Shown here in pieces: positions 1 through 12,625 of a DNA stretch of 64,000 nucleotides. How positions within the stretch are numbered: position 1 is the stretch's first letter; the number at the start of each line of letters is the position of its first letter. The notes under the pieces were generated by a model that saw nothing but the letters and a program-made list of their open reading frames with translations, had not been told where the DNA came from and did no database searches. Made by a program: the position numbers and the translations under genes. Origin of the DNA: Fistularia commersonii (lineage: Eukaryota > Chordata > Actinopteri > Syngnathiformes > Fistulariidae); assembly GCA_037954325.1 (NCBI GenBank), contig JBBMNZ010000003.1:24060392-24124391 (forward strand), given 5' to 3'.

Positions 1-1619
1 CACGTTCTGAGTCAGCGGCAGTTAGTTCGATGAGGTGGCAGGAAAAAAAAAAAACAAAACAAACCAAAACATAGTGGGCAGGGCTTCCCCCTTGTGACAT
101 CACAAAGGACCCACGAGCCGAAAAGCCGCCCCGGTGGTGTCATTTCCCTGATGGGGGTCTGTTGCGAGTTACCGTTTTATTGAATTCCAACGTTTTCTCC
201 TATCAGTACGGTTTAATGCGCTTCGCTATTTGAGCCTCACGGGAGGAAAAAAAAAAAACGGAGATTACGAGACAATCGGGACAAATTGTGCGATTTGTCC
301 CCCGCCAAGGTAATTTCCCCCGATAATGACGGAATCGGACGGAGGAAGTGGAACACGCAAGTTGGACAAACAACGAATCCATTGTGCAAATATTATTCGC
401 TGAGTCTTTCAGGATCAGATTTTTCATCGAATCAGATTTCATCCGAAAACCATTCAGAGAGCCAGGAGGGAGGAAAAAAGAGAGTGAGAGAGACCTAAGG
501 AAAGAGAGAAACACAAGAAAGTAAGATTATACACTTCTGCTCTTGACCTCCAGTCTTAGAAATATGGATTTCCCGGATTTAGTCCCAGCTGAATCAGCTG
601 AGCTTAACTGACTCCGAGTGAATCCAGTATTTGTTTTCTCACGTCGGTGGGCTTTGCAAACCGAAGGCAAATTGTACGGCGGGCCCGAACCGGAGCCGGA
701 GCCGCGCCGCAAATGTATCGCTTTATTTCACGACACGCGTCGTGAAAGAAAGACGTAAAGCTTCTCTCCGCAGACGCTTTCAAATATGTTCACGGATCAA
801 CGAAGCGGGTCGTTAAACGACGTTGCTCCTCCGTCATAGATTTAGAAAACGCCAACCTCGCACCGGGCGTTACGTCAGGATTGTCCTCGAAAGTCTTTTT
901 GTGGCCCGTTTTAGGGTTTATTTGTGGGATTATATGTTCCAAATCCAGACTAAAGTCGCTTCGCTCCGGATTTTATCGGCCAATTAAAGTAGCGACTTTT
1001 TATTTGACGCAGTGCAGATGGGAACCGGGTTCTGCTCAGTGTTGTGCTTGTTTACACAGATGCTAATGATGTAATGAAGCTTCAAGCCGAGCGCTAAGAA
1101 TCCCGTCTTGTTCGATTGCTATGCAATTCTTGTTTTTTTTTTAAAATTGATGCAAAGTCACGGCACTTGTTTGTACCTCGACGAGGCCCCTTTGTCGGCA
1201 GCAGCATATTGCAAGGCCATTGGCCGGTTCGCGCAAAGAACCCCCTGCAGTTGTCGAGGGGGTCGTGCTAGCTGTTAAAGCTAAAGCTAGTATGGTTAAT
1301 TAAGCTGCAGCTAGCCAGCTACCGTATCAGGGATCAAGGATGAGGCCTGACGTGTGAGTGTTGTTTCGGTATTCTCTGTTGGCTTTCTGTTTGTTTCAAT
1401 GAAGCTCCTTCGGCAGCAGATGTTTTTAATTCACTCCAGTTGTGCGATAAATATCAACACGCCCTCTCCGTGTGAATCCGTCGGAAGAAAAAAGTGCTGC
1501 GGTGTCGCACGCGGAGCTCGACCGGCGTTAAAGAGGACTTTGCACTTGGGCTGGCCCGGGACTGTTTACCGCGCCGTCCGACTTTGCCCGACGCTCGCTC
1601 TTGCACGTCTGGGAGAAGC
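1..1619. other. Non-coding, nothing recognised
   Basis: No convincing reading frame. It has poly-A runs near 49-62 and 246-259, and a cluster of AGCTAGC/GCTAGC words at 1266-1322. Confidence 0.5.
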
Positions 1620-1774
1620 CCGGTGAGCTTTTCACCGGACACGGTTGAAGTAGAGGTCCTTGTTTGGTTTGCCGACGGCGTCTTTTCCGTGCGGAGTCTC
1701 CTTGTTCTCCCCGTGTCTGTATGGCTTCCCCACGGGTTCTCCGGGTTCCTCCCGCAGTCCAAGATCATTCCCAG
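1620..1774 (+). repeat. Dispersed fish repeat fragment
   Basis: It contains the diagnostic order GTGCGGAGTCTCC, TTCTCCCCGTGTCTG, GGTTCTCCGGGTTCCTCCC and GCAGTCCAA, seen again at 7227-7360, 18405-18468 and inverted at 22191-22258. This is a common teleost repeat, SINE-like in parts. Confidence 0.65.
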
Positions 1775-2221
1775 TGTAAAGGGGAAGTGAAAAGTAAACA
1801 AGCACGAACACCATGTTCTCGTCTCCAAGTTCGCCATGCAATTAGCGTAATCATCAAATACATAAAATGAACAAACTTGAATACACGATAACAATTGTAA
1901 CACCATCGCACATGTATACACACGGTTAAGATCTACCGTCAACTCCCGTCATTGAACTCGAAGGGCCGTTACCGGCGCTACCGAGCACATCTCCAGGACG
2001 ACAGTGTGGCTCGAGCTAGCTTGCGCGACAACATGCTAATATCTTAATTAAACACAAAGTCATTCCGATGCGGATTCTTTTTTACCGGGTCTCGCTCTCC
2101 GCTACAAATGTACACAGTCAACATCAACCAAACATCGCTCTCACCTGTAAAGGGGAAGAGAAAAGTTAACAAACGCGGACACGATGTTACTGTCTCCAAG
2201 TTTGCCACGTAATGAGCGAAC
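1775..2221. repeat. Direct duplication of about 75 bp, spaced 371 bp
   Basis: 1775-1850 and 2146-2221 share TGTAAAGGGGAAG, AAAAGT, AACA, GTCTCCAAGTT and GCCA..TAATGAGCG/TTAGCG at roughly 85% identity by eye. Confidence 0.7.
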
Positions 2222-3798
2222 TTTCAGCGGCGAGATACAGAAGTCAAAACCAGTCGATTCATAATGTATCGATCTCTACACGACTCAACTCGTATAATTA
2301 ACGCTTGAAAATTAATTGATTGGAGACCCTTATTGTCCAGATGTGTGAATGAGAGGCAGAACGGTTAGACTTTTGCATGACGTGGATGCGAAGTCGAATT
2401 GTTGTCTCGGTATGTCGCCTTGTGATCGATCCTCTCGCCCAATGGCAGTTGGGTATAGATAATGAATGCAAGAATGTTTGAACGGGGTTGTAGATCTATA
2501 CAGAAAGTCACCATCTCCCACAAAAGTATTAAATTACTTGTGTTCCATCATTCCGACGTCAGGCATTAGCAACAAATTTCGCACGAAACTAGTGGACGAA
2601 TCCGTCGGTGTGCGGCGCCGTTTGATGAATACAGCTTCCTTTACATTCCCCTCTCCTTTACATTCACTTCCAGCAAATTCTGCAGCTTCTGTGGTTCATT
2701 TTACCGCTGTGTTAGCGTAGGTGAGTGATACAGGTATTTATGTACATTACTGTTTGTGAGTTCCGACTAGTCATTCGGTTCTCATTTTCCTGACGCGCTC
2801 GTGGCCTTTGCAACTGCTTTGCCCGCCTACCTCCGCTTGCCTGGCAAACCGTGTGGAAACAAATCTCTTTTAGCAAAAAAAAAAAAACAACAAAAAAACA
2901 ACCCGAAATATGTCTCTGTTATCGAAAAACACTCTCCCCAAAAAAACAAGAACAATAAAAATGACAAGTATTTAAGCACAAACCTTAAAGTCAGCCAAAT
3001 GTAATTGAATTTACCCAAAATAACACGGAAGCTTGAGAACTTCTCAAGGATTTTTATCTTGAACTCCCACATAGAACATTTGACAAAGTACACAAACTCT
3101 CTTCTGCCTGGATGTCAAAGCAGCTCAGTTTGCAATAAATGTTTTGAAATTATTGGCTGTCAACGTGTCCGTGCAAATACGGGCTTTGAGCTGGCGCAGA
3201 TGCCGCCTTAACAGTTTGGCTAATCCCGGCCGGTCCCTTTCGGTCGCGTTTGGCTCGCGAAACCAGAAAAGGTCTTGAATGTGGATGTTACAGTCGCGTA
3301 ACGACACGGCGCTACATTAATCCGTCCCGGGGCCGTTCTCAAGTCCCCAAAATTGACTTGCGGGGTAACCGAGTGTAATAGCCGTTTTGTCGGCGTGCCG
3401 AGGCCAGGGGCGGACTGACCCCCCCCAGCCCCCGCCCCAATATCCTCCCAATTTAACGGGCTCAGTGGTCGAGCGCATCACGTATTTGCAACAACAAGTT
3501 TAGCAGAAACGGAATGAGATTACGGAAAGATGTGATACTGACACTGTCCTCCTCCCATTTGTCTGCTGCCTCGAACGACGTGGGAGTTTTTATTTGTCTG
3601 CGTAGCCCATCAGGGGGAAAGAAAAAAAAAACAAAAAAAAAAAAACTACTTACTGTCACAGTTAGTTTATGGAGACTAAGCTTGGATATTTCGTTATTAA
3701 ACCTACGCAAACACCACATTTTTCTCACTTGATTTGGCTTCGTTTTCTGATTCTTGTGTAATATGGATGTAAATAATTTGTCTTATAGTGTGACTGAC
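2222..3798. other. Non-coding, nothing recognised
   Basis: It holds poly-A stretches (2875-2900, 3628-3645) and a short C run (3420-3436). No gene. Confidence 0.5.
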
Positions 3799-3822
3799 GT
3801 GTGTGTGTTTGTGTGCGCGCGC

Positions 3823-3853
<31 letters not shown>

Positions 3854-3862
3854 GGTGCATGC
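3799..3862. repeat. (TG)n microsatellite with CGCG interruption
   Basis: Alternating TG with a GCGCGCGCG centre, a potential Z-DNA former. Confidence 0.85.
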
Positions 3863-4962
3863 ACAAGCATGCTTTTTTTTTTTCTTTTTTTTTTTGCAAT
3901 GGTACAAAGATGTCCCAAGGGTTTCTTTCCCCCCTTTTCTCATTACAAATGCTAATGTCACATTAATGAAATCGGCTTAATTTAAGGTTTATAGCGTAGC
4001 CTACGCTGAGAGATTTGGCCCCCGACGCTACCCACATATTTCAAGTTGAATCACTTTTATTTCCTGTAGGCATACTATTCTGGGCTGCTCTAAAACGGTA
4101 CTGGCCTGGAGTGAAACTTTTGAGTTTAGAGCACCGGCGCCAAGCTTTCCCATCAACGCAAAACACACCCCCCCGGGGATGACAGCTAGCCTAGCCGCGG
4201 CAGTAATGGCCTAAGCGAGGGCCTTGGCTAATGTAAACACCGAGGTGATGTGCGAGCAGCGGTTCCGTCGAGTCGTGAGCTGTTAATCATTTCTCAGCGG
4301 AGGAGCTCGTCGGGCGCGGCGAGCGGCTCTCCGGCCGCAGACCCCGACTTTTATGCAGATAACGTGTTTAACGGCTATTTCTACGCCGTGTTTCTAATCA
4401 GCGGGGCGTTCTGGAAAACAGGTGGAGTCGTATTATCATAAAGAGCCATCCCGGGGGGTCAAATAAACATGGTGGGGGGAAAAAAAAAAAGAAAAACAAC
4501 TTTTCATATTTACACATCAAAATCCTTTTTTGGTGTTTTTTTTGGGGGGGGGGGGGACAACTGAACCGCACATGTGTGCATGTGTGTGAGTACATTGTAT
4601 ATTATATACACTTCTAGTCCTTCACTTGTGCTTCCACTTTGGTTTGCTCTTCTTTAAAAAAAATCCCAAACTGAAGCTTTTTTTAAAGAAACCGATAACA
4701 GTTTGCACTTTGTAATTAAAAGCCAATTTTGAAAGGGTGTGTAAAAAAAAAAAAATCACATTATGCTAATAAAGGCTGATGATATCTTAATATCGGGGGT
4801 GAGGAAAGGAGATAGACGGAGCGGGAAGGAGTGACAGTCCAGCCGCCATTACAAGCTGCTGATTTCTGCAGAGTGCTTCATAAAATGTCAGAGCGCTTCT
4901 CCCTGAGCAAGACACTGAAAAATGGCAGCGCTGTGATGTGCTGGCACCTCACCTGCTGCACT
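3863..4962. other. Non-coding, nothing recognised
   Basis: Only short A, T and G runs (for example G10 near 4546-4556). The block 4800-4960 is free of simple repeats and looks less neutral, but has no frame. Confidence 0.45.
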
Positions 4963-5165
4963 GTGAGTGTGTGTGTGTGTGTGTGTGCGTGCGCGTGCAC
5001 GCATGAGTGTATGCGTGTGTGTGTGTGTGAGACAGCCAGAGGAGAGTGCATCTTGTGCAAGTGCATGCTTTACCGCTCACACACGCCTGTATGTGTGATT
5101 TTTTTTTTTTAAATTTTACATCCGCGCGCACACACACACACACGCAAGCACGTGCACGCACGCAC
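4963..5165. repeat. (TG)n followed by (CA)n, inverted pair
   Basis: TG-rich 4963-5030 and CA/CGCA-rich 5115-5165 are complementary arms that could pair. Confidence 0.75.
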
Positions 5166-5458
5166 ATGCACGCTGGCCTCCCTCCCATGTTGCAGTGAAG
5201 CAGAAAAGAGTGGCTGACTGCCCGCTGCTTTTCCTCCCTCTCTGTCAATACAACGCCATTCTCCCCCAGCTCGTCTTTTTCATGTTTAACATAAAGTAGA
5301 GCATCCATTCCAACAAAGGAGCCGCAGTGATTGACGCGTGCAGTTTAATGCTACGTCTGATCAAAACGCGTCGAACGACCGTGGAAGAAAAAAAAAAGTC
5401 AAAAAAAAAAAAAAAACATCGCCTGCCCACCGTCCGCTTTCTACCTTCGTTTGTTGTT

Positions 5459-5496
<38 letters not shown>

Positions 5497-7226
5497 ATGA
5501 AGTCATTATTGGTGTTGTTAGCGTTAACGAACAAGAGAGTGAAAAAAGAGAGCAAAAGAAAACAAACAAGAAAGGTGAGAAGCGGAGGAAGAGGGGGACG
5601 GCGAGTGAGGAAAAGTGCAAATTGGTTGCGAGGAAGATGAGACACCTGAAAAGTAACGCTGCGTGTTCAGACCCGGAATGGTCGCGTAGATGTTCCGGGT
5701 GGGGGTTTGGATTTAACGCCAAATCATTTCCTAAAATAGGGAAAAAATTAGGACTGGAAAATCTGAAGCGCCGGCATGTTGATGCAGCTGCTGGCTAATT
5801 CTATTACATTTTTTTTTTTTTTTTTTTACATTTCCTTCTCCGCTCAGAATTCAATTGTTTTTCCTTTAACCACATTTGATAGAATACAAATAAAAAAATC
5901 AGGCGGATTGTTACCGGGAATTATTTGTTATTTTCCTCCCATTTTTCATCTGCCTGTTTTGTTATTAATTGGAAAACCAGTGCCTGCGTCCTTGTGTGTG
6001 TGTGTGTGTGTGTTTCACCCCAACGGCTAAACTGACGGTCACAAACCCCCCCACCACACACACACACACACAGAAGATTTACAGTTCTCACAGTTGTAAA
6101 CGGTGTATTAAGCCTTGTTTACTGGAGGGGGAAAAAAACAAGCGGTGTGTTCGGGAGGGGATAAAGCCGTATCTGGCAACATAACGGATACTCTTGTTTA
6201 GGACAGTTTGGCGGTCGGCCAGTAAAGAGCGAAAAGGGTTACATAAAGCTTCGTGTTGGTTTTTCGGGCCGCGGACGCAGAGCGGGGCCCGTCGCTCGGA
6301 CCCCTGACTAAGCGCGTTTCAACCGTCATCCGCACGCAAAGTTGGCGGCGAAGTGATACAGATACTTCCCGCAGAAAAGGGCTCCTGCGATTGGCCCGAC
6401 CCGTTCCCCCGGCCGCTCCATTGTTCCGTCACTGTCAGTTTGTTTTGCTATTTGACATGCATGTCATTAGCATTATGCATATGCCGGCTCCAGGGCCCCC
6501 ATCGCCCTTCCCCCGGCCCCGGCCGTGCTCCTTCGCACGCCGTGCTCTTTACCCTCGGTCCCTCGATGCAGCCAGATAAGCGAGGCTATTTCCTGTTATT
6601 CGGTTTTATGTACGTCTGTATTTCCTGCATTTATTTAGACGCGTTGCTCGCGCAGACACAAAGAGGCTCTTCCTCCCCCCCCCCCCCCATCCCCATCATT
6701 CATATATTTAAAATGAAAAAAAAAATATAGGGAAAAACTGCATTGATTAATTTTACAGAGGTACATCATTGCATCATAAAAAAGTAACCCCATCATATCT
6801 GCAGGGTTAATAACATGTGATAAGTGACAGCGCGTTTTCCCTTTGATACTTCCGATTCCTTGCCGCAGTAACCCAATTTAGAGAGAGACGGCGCACGACG
6901 GAATAAATGAATAAATATACAATTGTAGATTTGCAAGCCCGCAGAAATCCAAAGTATTGACACTGAGCCACGCCGAGGAGCCCCAGACGATTCCGTGATG
7001 AAGTTAACGCCTAAACGGACGGATATGGCCATAATGACTATGGCGGTTAGATGAAACCCGCGCACGGCCTGCAAACATCCAGCCTTTTCCTGGGCAGAGT
7101 CTGCGGACGGTTTGCGCGTGTGTGTCCGATGTACCCGGACATGTACTGTATGTGTGTTAGCAGTCAGATTGCAGGGGAGGTCAACAGGTCGTCACTGCCG
7201 AAATCGCTAGTTTAAATTTTTCAACT
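5166..7226. other. Non-coding with microsatellites
   Basis: (GT)n at 5461-5493, TG at 5995-6013, CA at 6055-6072, T18 at 5810-5827, C14 at 6676-6689. No gene recognised. Confidence 0.55.
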
Positions 7227-7360
7227 GGGGCGGCACAGTTGCTTCTGTCTCACAGCAAAAAGGTCTCCGGTCGGGTTCTCGCTGAAGGACTTTCTGTGTG
7301 GAGTCTCCATGTTCTCGCGGTGTCTGCGTTGGGTTCCTCACTCGGTCCAAAAACGTAATC
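7227..7360 (+). repeat. Dispersed fish repeat (SINE-like head)
   Basis: It starts GGGGCGGCACAGTTGC, then CTCACAGCAAAAAGGTC, GGGTTCTCGC, TGTGTGGAGTCTCCATGTTC and TGTCTGCGTTGGGTTCC. This is the fuller copy in the window, with degenerate A/B-box-like words. Confidence 0.7.
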
Positions 7361-7449
7361 AATTAAAGAAAAAAATGTTTAAAAATTTAATACTTGCCAT
7401 TATATATACATATGCCTGTATAAATACTGTATTGTGGAGACCCTAAGGC

Positions 7450-7830
7450 ATGAGTGTCAAACTCATTTTCACATAACTGTCGCCTTCGAAGAGCCACATG
7501 TAACAGTAACAGTATAAATGTTACTCAATTTAATGTAAAATAAATGTAATTCCTCCTTAATGTTAAATTTTTCCTCTTTGGATCCAAAGTGTTACAGATG
7601 CATTCCCCTCTTTCTTGAAACAGCCTTCCATCCGCATCAACTTTTCTCTTCCTGGACTTTTAGAGATCATTTGTTGTCGAATCGTGGGAAATGCAGTTTA
7701 TGGTCAATGCACGTGTTTTGAGTTCTTTATTTTAAGACAATCGGACATTTTAAGATGTTTTTCGGGCTACATAAAACGACGTAGCGGGCCACTTTTGGCC
7801 CGCGGGCCTTGAGTTTGTCACACGTGTTGA
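7450..7830. mobile_element. Non-autonomous hAT-like element (MITE)
   Basis: Terminal inverted repeats: GAGTGTCAAACTCA at the left and TTGAGTTTGTCACACGTG at the right, inverted, with GCGGGCCACTTTTGGCCCGCGG near the right end. About 380 bp, no transposase. Family by general resemblance only. Confidence 0.6.
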
Positions 7831-7925
7831 GAGTGACGGGTGACTGGTTGTATCCGACCCTGTGACGGATCCAGGGCGAACCCGCCTCTCGCCCAGTGAA
7901 GCTCCGCCCCCTCGGCGACCCCGAG
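7831..7925 (+). repeat. Dispersed fish repeat tail
   Basis: It contains ACCCTGTGACGGATCCAGGG and CGAACCCGCCTCTCGCCC, a degenerate form of a very common teleost repeat. Confidence 0.6.
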
Positions 7926-9234
7926 TGCCGGACTGGCGGTCTTAACAATGAACAAGTGAACAAGTGAACGAACGAATAAACATTTCCTTTTTTTTTCGAA
8001 CACAACTAGTAATGATGCGGTTGAAGCCGCGTCCCGCTGAATCGGCACGGCGTGTCCGCTCCACGAGACAAGTTTTCTTTCTTTTTTTCTTCTTTTTAAA
8101 AGGGAAGTGCGGAAATAGAGATACTCGTGGGTAACTCTACGCCCATCCTCAACTCCCAACCCGGCCGTCCACACCCAGTCTATTCAAGGGTGACATTATC
8201 TGCGGATCCTGCAAAGGCCTCGGCGGCGAGGCGCTCATTGTGTCTCCGGACCGGGATCCCGTTTTCTTGTCCTGATTTAAAAAAGACCCGGCAGCCCACC
8301 CAACTCAGATTGCACACTTACTAACCTAATTGTTAGTCCTTGCCTGCGGACAGTTTGTTCTGACACAATACGTTCGGTGAATCGAAGCCCCTCCTCCCCT
8401 CCCTTCGCTCGCTCGGTAAATTATTTTATTACAGTTCGCCGCCTTCTTTTTACGTCACGTCATGGATTTAGTTAAGCACGAGAGGAAGAGGAGGTTGGAT
8501 TTTGTGTCATTCAAGGATGATTTTCTTTTCTCTTTTTGTGCCAAAAGTTTTTTTTTTCTCCCCCCCCCTCTCGCCGACTTCAATAATTGAATTATTGCTG
8601 GTTATTTTAAATGCCCCCCCCCCCTCCCTCCCCTACCGACGTTAACCCAAAATGAGAAGATTACTCAAAGCGACTGGAAAACTTTTATGAAAGCCTCGCC
8701 GCGCAACAGAGACCAGACGGCAGGACGCGGCTATCGCTTGGATCCTAATATTTCCTTATCAGATGTAGGATGCCTTTGATTTGAGCTGTTTTCTTTCTTT
8801 TTTTTTTCCCAGGTGAATCAAAAACAATATATCAGCTCACGGGTTGGCTTCGTGATTTCCTCGGCACGAAAACGATACCTCGCAGCTGTTTTTTTTGAAC
8901 GCTAACGCGGCCCCCCGCTTCATTTCAGCCCAATCAGATGCGTGACAAATTGCCAGAACATCTGAGTTTTGTGACAGCGCCGGGCACTTGAAATTTAAGA
9001 ATTCAAGGAAGAAAAAAAAAAAAATCCCTCTCCTAGCTCAGCTTTGCTTTTAATTCTTCCGTCTCTGCTTGTTTGTGCGCCTCTCTTCGAACCCTCCCCC
9101 CCTCCTCCTCCTCCTTTTGCTCCTATTGTGTCGATGTCGGTTCTGAGGCGCAGCGTCTCCAGCTGCCTTCAGGTGCGACGTGCGTTTCAAAAGTGAAACG
9201 CAAAAGTGAAGTTCACGGCTAAGCGGGTGGCGGT
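7926..9234. other. Non-coding, nothing recognised
   Basis: Pyrimidine-rich runs near 8545-8575 and 8615-8635. 8640-8760 is mixed sequence without repeats but without a frame. Confidence 0.45.
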
Positions 9235-9250
9235 TACAGTCGGGAGCGCG

Positions 9251-9286
9251 GGGCGGGGCGGGGCGGGGCGGAGCGGGGGGGGGGGC
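9251..9286. promoter_or_regulatory. GC-box array, possible promoter
   Basis: Four overlapping GGGCGG units followed by a G9 run inside a CpG-rich stretch (about 9170-9360). It could be an Sp1-type promoter for a 5' baz2b exon, or simply a G-rich minisatellite; no exon was identified. Confidence 0.3.
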
Positions 9287-10884
9287 CTTCTGGGAAAATC
9301 GACGCGAGTTAGCGAGGTGGCGGCGTTGTGCGGTCCTCGCCGGCACCGGGTGTTTGTCTAAGCTGGAAGGCATGGCGGACTGTTGTACACAAACAGAAGC
9401 CATTCGGTGCACAGGAGAACCTAATGAGACTCCGGGATGAGCGTGTGTGACGAGCGCAGGGACAGGAGCACATTCATCAGGGACAATTGTCTGATGCGCG
9501 CTGCTGTATTTTTTTTCCGTGAAGACCCCGCTAGGTTACCATGGGGAGAATAATTAGCTTTGGCTGGATGCAGATGCGCGGGAGCTTAAGAGATGGTGAA
9601 TTTTAATACCGCGCTTACTTAGGGATACTTGGAACGGCGCATACGGGCGTGCTTGTGTGCACAAACACATTCGCACGGATGCACGCGCACGCACGGGCAC
9701 GCGCGCGCTGGCTACCGGCACATTCTCTTCTATTTATGGCCAGGAAAGGGGAGTAGTGCTATGTGTGTTTGAGCTGAGTAACAGTATTCTGTCACACACA
9801 GGTTTGACATCAAACGCAAGTGACAAGCCTATCCGATTCCCCTCCACCGAGTCATCAGCATGTCCCAAAATCACATTATTGTCACTGGGAACCGCCGGAG
9901 ACGGATGGGCGAGAAGGGGCGTAGATCCACAGCCCCCGGCGTTTACATTGCGCTTGAGAAAGGCGAATAAAGCTATTTGGCAAGAGACGATTTCATGTCA
10001 TTTCCAAAAAAAAAAAAAAAAAAGGAGGGGGGTATATTTATAATATTTATATATGTGAAATGTGTGTGGCAAAGCTGTTTTTGTTTATGATCTAAAGCCT
10101 CTTACTGTGAAACGGATGTGCTCATGCGTGCGGTTGAGCGCGGAACCCGCCGATTACGAAGTCGGAAACCCGCCCGGGTCGCCGCGACGCTCACCCCCTC
10201 GCCCGGTCGGGCGGGAAGCGGCTCGGGCACGATAAGCCCGAGCGTTAGACGGATCCGGGCGGGCAGGGCGGAGGCGTGGCCGAAATGCGACCTGCGGCCG
10301 CCGTCGCTGCCAAGGCCTCGCCGGGGCAGAGCGAGAGCCGGTGCCCATCCCCTACATGCCCCGCTCTGCCATCTGTCACTGGGCAGAAGCAGAGGGGGCG
10401 GCGGGAGATGTTGACACCTAGTCAGGCCTTCGCCGAGGCTCTTTGTGCTCCTCCCAGTTGTTAAAAGAAGAAAAAAAAAAAAGCGGCGGTCAGGAGTTTT
10501 TTGCCTCTCCTCGTCCCAGATGACCCCTCGACTGCGTGGAGCAGAAATAGCGTCGGACATGTTTTTCACCACCGCGCGGTGAATCATTAATAAAAAGCGT
10601 CCCTGCAGTTTCTACGACTGCGTTTTTTTTTTTCCCAGATCAGAGCTCTAAAGGTCAGGCGTGATGTCACGCAGGGAGGAGCCATCCCTCTGAATCTTCT
10701 CCCGAGTCGATATTTAAATCCGTGCAAACGCTTGTCACTCACTTTTTTTTTTTTTCCGCCAAAGCCGGTTATGTCACGTCTTGGCCAACAGTGAGCACGC
10801 GGGGAAGGTCGGGATGAACGGCGGGAGGAAAAAAAAAAAAGGGGGTCAAGCAAGCTTGTGCGTCCATGTGTGCGTGCATGTATG

Positions 10885-10885
<1 letters not shown>
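9287..10885. other. Non-coding, partly CpG-rich
   Basis: 9430-9610 contains RFX-like GTTACCATGG (9535-9544) and TAATTAGC. 10130-10420 is CpG-rich. No gene recognised. Confidence 0.45.
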
Positions 10886-10917
<32 letters not shown>

Positions 10918-11193
10918 ATGCTAGCAAAACCAAGATGATCTCTCTCTCTCTCTATCTCTGTTCATCACCAGGAAGCTTGTGAAGCGCAAACATCCACATC
11001 CATATGCCCGTGTCGTGCCGGCGACAAACACACACCCACGCGAACATACGCAAACATTAAGGAAGATGCAAAGTTCACAGCGACACACACACACACACAC
11101 ACAGAGGGAGAAATGAAAGCCCTTCCAGCTGATGACTCTGATCTCGCCTGTTCACAATTAAAACTGGATTATTATCATTTTTTTCTGCATTTG

Positions 11194-11230
<37 letters not shown>
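10886..11230. repeat. Microsatellite cluster
   Basis: (TG)n 10886-10916, (CT)n 10938-10952, (CA)n 11083-11102, (TG)n 11193-11230. Confidence 0.85.
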
Positions 11231-11231
<1 letters not shown>

Positions 11232-12480
11232 GCATTCAGGCGCCTCGCTGAAACTATTCACTAACCTGGGGAAACAGTAGAGAGAAAAAAGTAAAGAGTC
11301 AGCGACGAGGAACGGAGTAAAGTTTGAGCGAATACTTATCGCCAGACGCTAATTAAACAGGAAGTGCATTAATGGCGAGTAAGTCATACGCTTCTTTCTT
11401 CTTCGACATTCTTCCCAACACACTTGCGTTGACATTTGTCTTGTTAAGCGCTCGGAGCGGAGCGGAGTGAAATTCTGCGCTCGACACAGTTGCTGATCAC
11501 AATAAAAAAAAAAAAAAATAAGGGGGGGGGGGGAGGCGTAGACCCGAGATCCAGAGGAGGCAGCGAATGTTGCAGATGCAGCGATGACACAGTTTTTGTC
11601 GGGTTGTTTTTTTTTCTCCCCCCTCCTCCCTCTCTCTCTTTCCCCCCTCCTCCCCCTCCGCCAGACCAAAAACGAGCCGAAGCTGGAAGCCAACTTGTGT
11701 CTTTGAATGGGGTCAGGGCATCGCGGGGAATAATGCATTTCACTTCTCCTGCACCCGGCGCTCCTTCCATTACGGCTGGAGAAGAGACATTGTGTCCACA
11801 CTCTGATTACCACTGATCCATGCTGATGACTCTGTTGGCGGATTATCTCAGTTAGTATCAGCCATCTGTTACTGTGTGTGTGTCGTGCGTGCGTGCATGT
11901 GTGTTTGTGTGTCGAATGGGTAAGGAGGAAAAGGGCAGCGCTGAGACACACTGATGGAGATTGGGCGGGGGGGTTACTTTTGAAGCGCACACACACACAC
12001 ACACACACGCACCTTTTGTGAAACACACACGTAACCAAGCGCCCTTACGTAGGGAGCGACACGGACGCGCCAAACACATGCATGATGTAAGGCCACATGC
12101 CAAGCAGCGTGCCGCCATTACACCCCCCCCCCCCTCCCCCCTCGCCGTCCCTCCTTTATCCCGGCCTCCTTTCAGATGACACTGACACGTGAAGGCTCTT
12201 ATATGAAGGCCGCACACAATCATAAAAACCGCAGAGGCTGTTTATAGCCACGCAATCTCCTGCAGGAGGGGGGGGGGTTTGCATCCGGCCGCCATTAGCC
12301 GCACGCATTGACAGCCGCCGCCGTATTGGCGGACGCGACTGCGAATGCACAGGCATTGTAAATCACGGTTCGCGCATTAGCATAAATCCTCCCTCCGCTC
12401 GCGTTCGGGCGAGGGCCGCCCGTCTCCGGCCGCTCGCCCCTGATTGGTCGGTCGTTGTCGCCGGAGTGAAATTGATTTAG
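11231..12480. other. Non-coding with simple repeats
   Basis: G12 at 11523-11534, pyrimidine tract 11618-11660, TG 11874-11910, CA 11987-12008, C12 12123-12134. No gene. Confidence 0.5.
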
Positions 12481-12489
12481 CCGTACGCG

Positions 12490-12625
12490 GAGATTACAAC
12501 GCTCCCCTTAAATCGCCGCTGTTAATTACCTATAAAAATCAAGCTAATTCTGATGCTAAATCCATTTTAATTTCTCATAATTAAGTCAGGATTGGATCTT
12601 TAAATACCTCGGCACTCCATTATTG
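12490..12625. promoter_or_regulatory. AT-rich element with homeodomain-type cores (putative conserved non-coding element)
   Basis: A repeat-free AT-rich island between GC-rich flanks, with TTAATTAC, GCTAATTC, TTTTAATT and CATAATTAAG. Regulatory role inferred from composition only. Confidence 0.35.

Noticed and set aside
3754..3966. Frames encoding VCVCVC or THTHTH runs at many sites
   Set aside because: Translations of (TG)n/(CA)n microsatellites, not genes.
7227..7360. Possible tRNA gene
   Set aside because: The A/B-box-like words belong to a dispersed repeat, and no cloverleaf or anticodon arm could be drawn.
9251..9286. Definite baz2b promoter
   Set aside because: GC boxes alone do not place a transcript start, and no 5' UTR exon with a matching donor was identified; kept only as a weak candidate.
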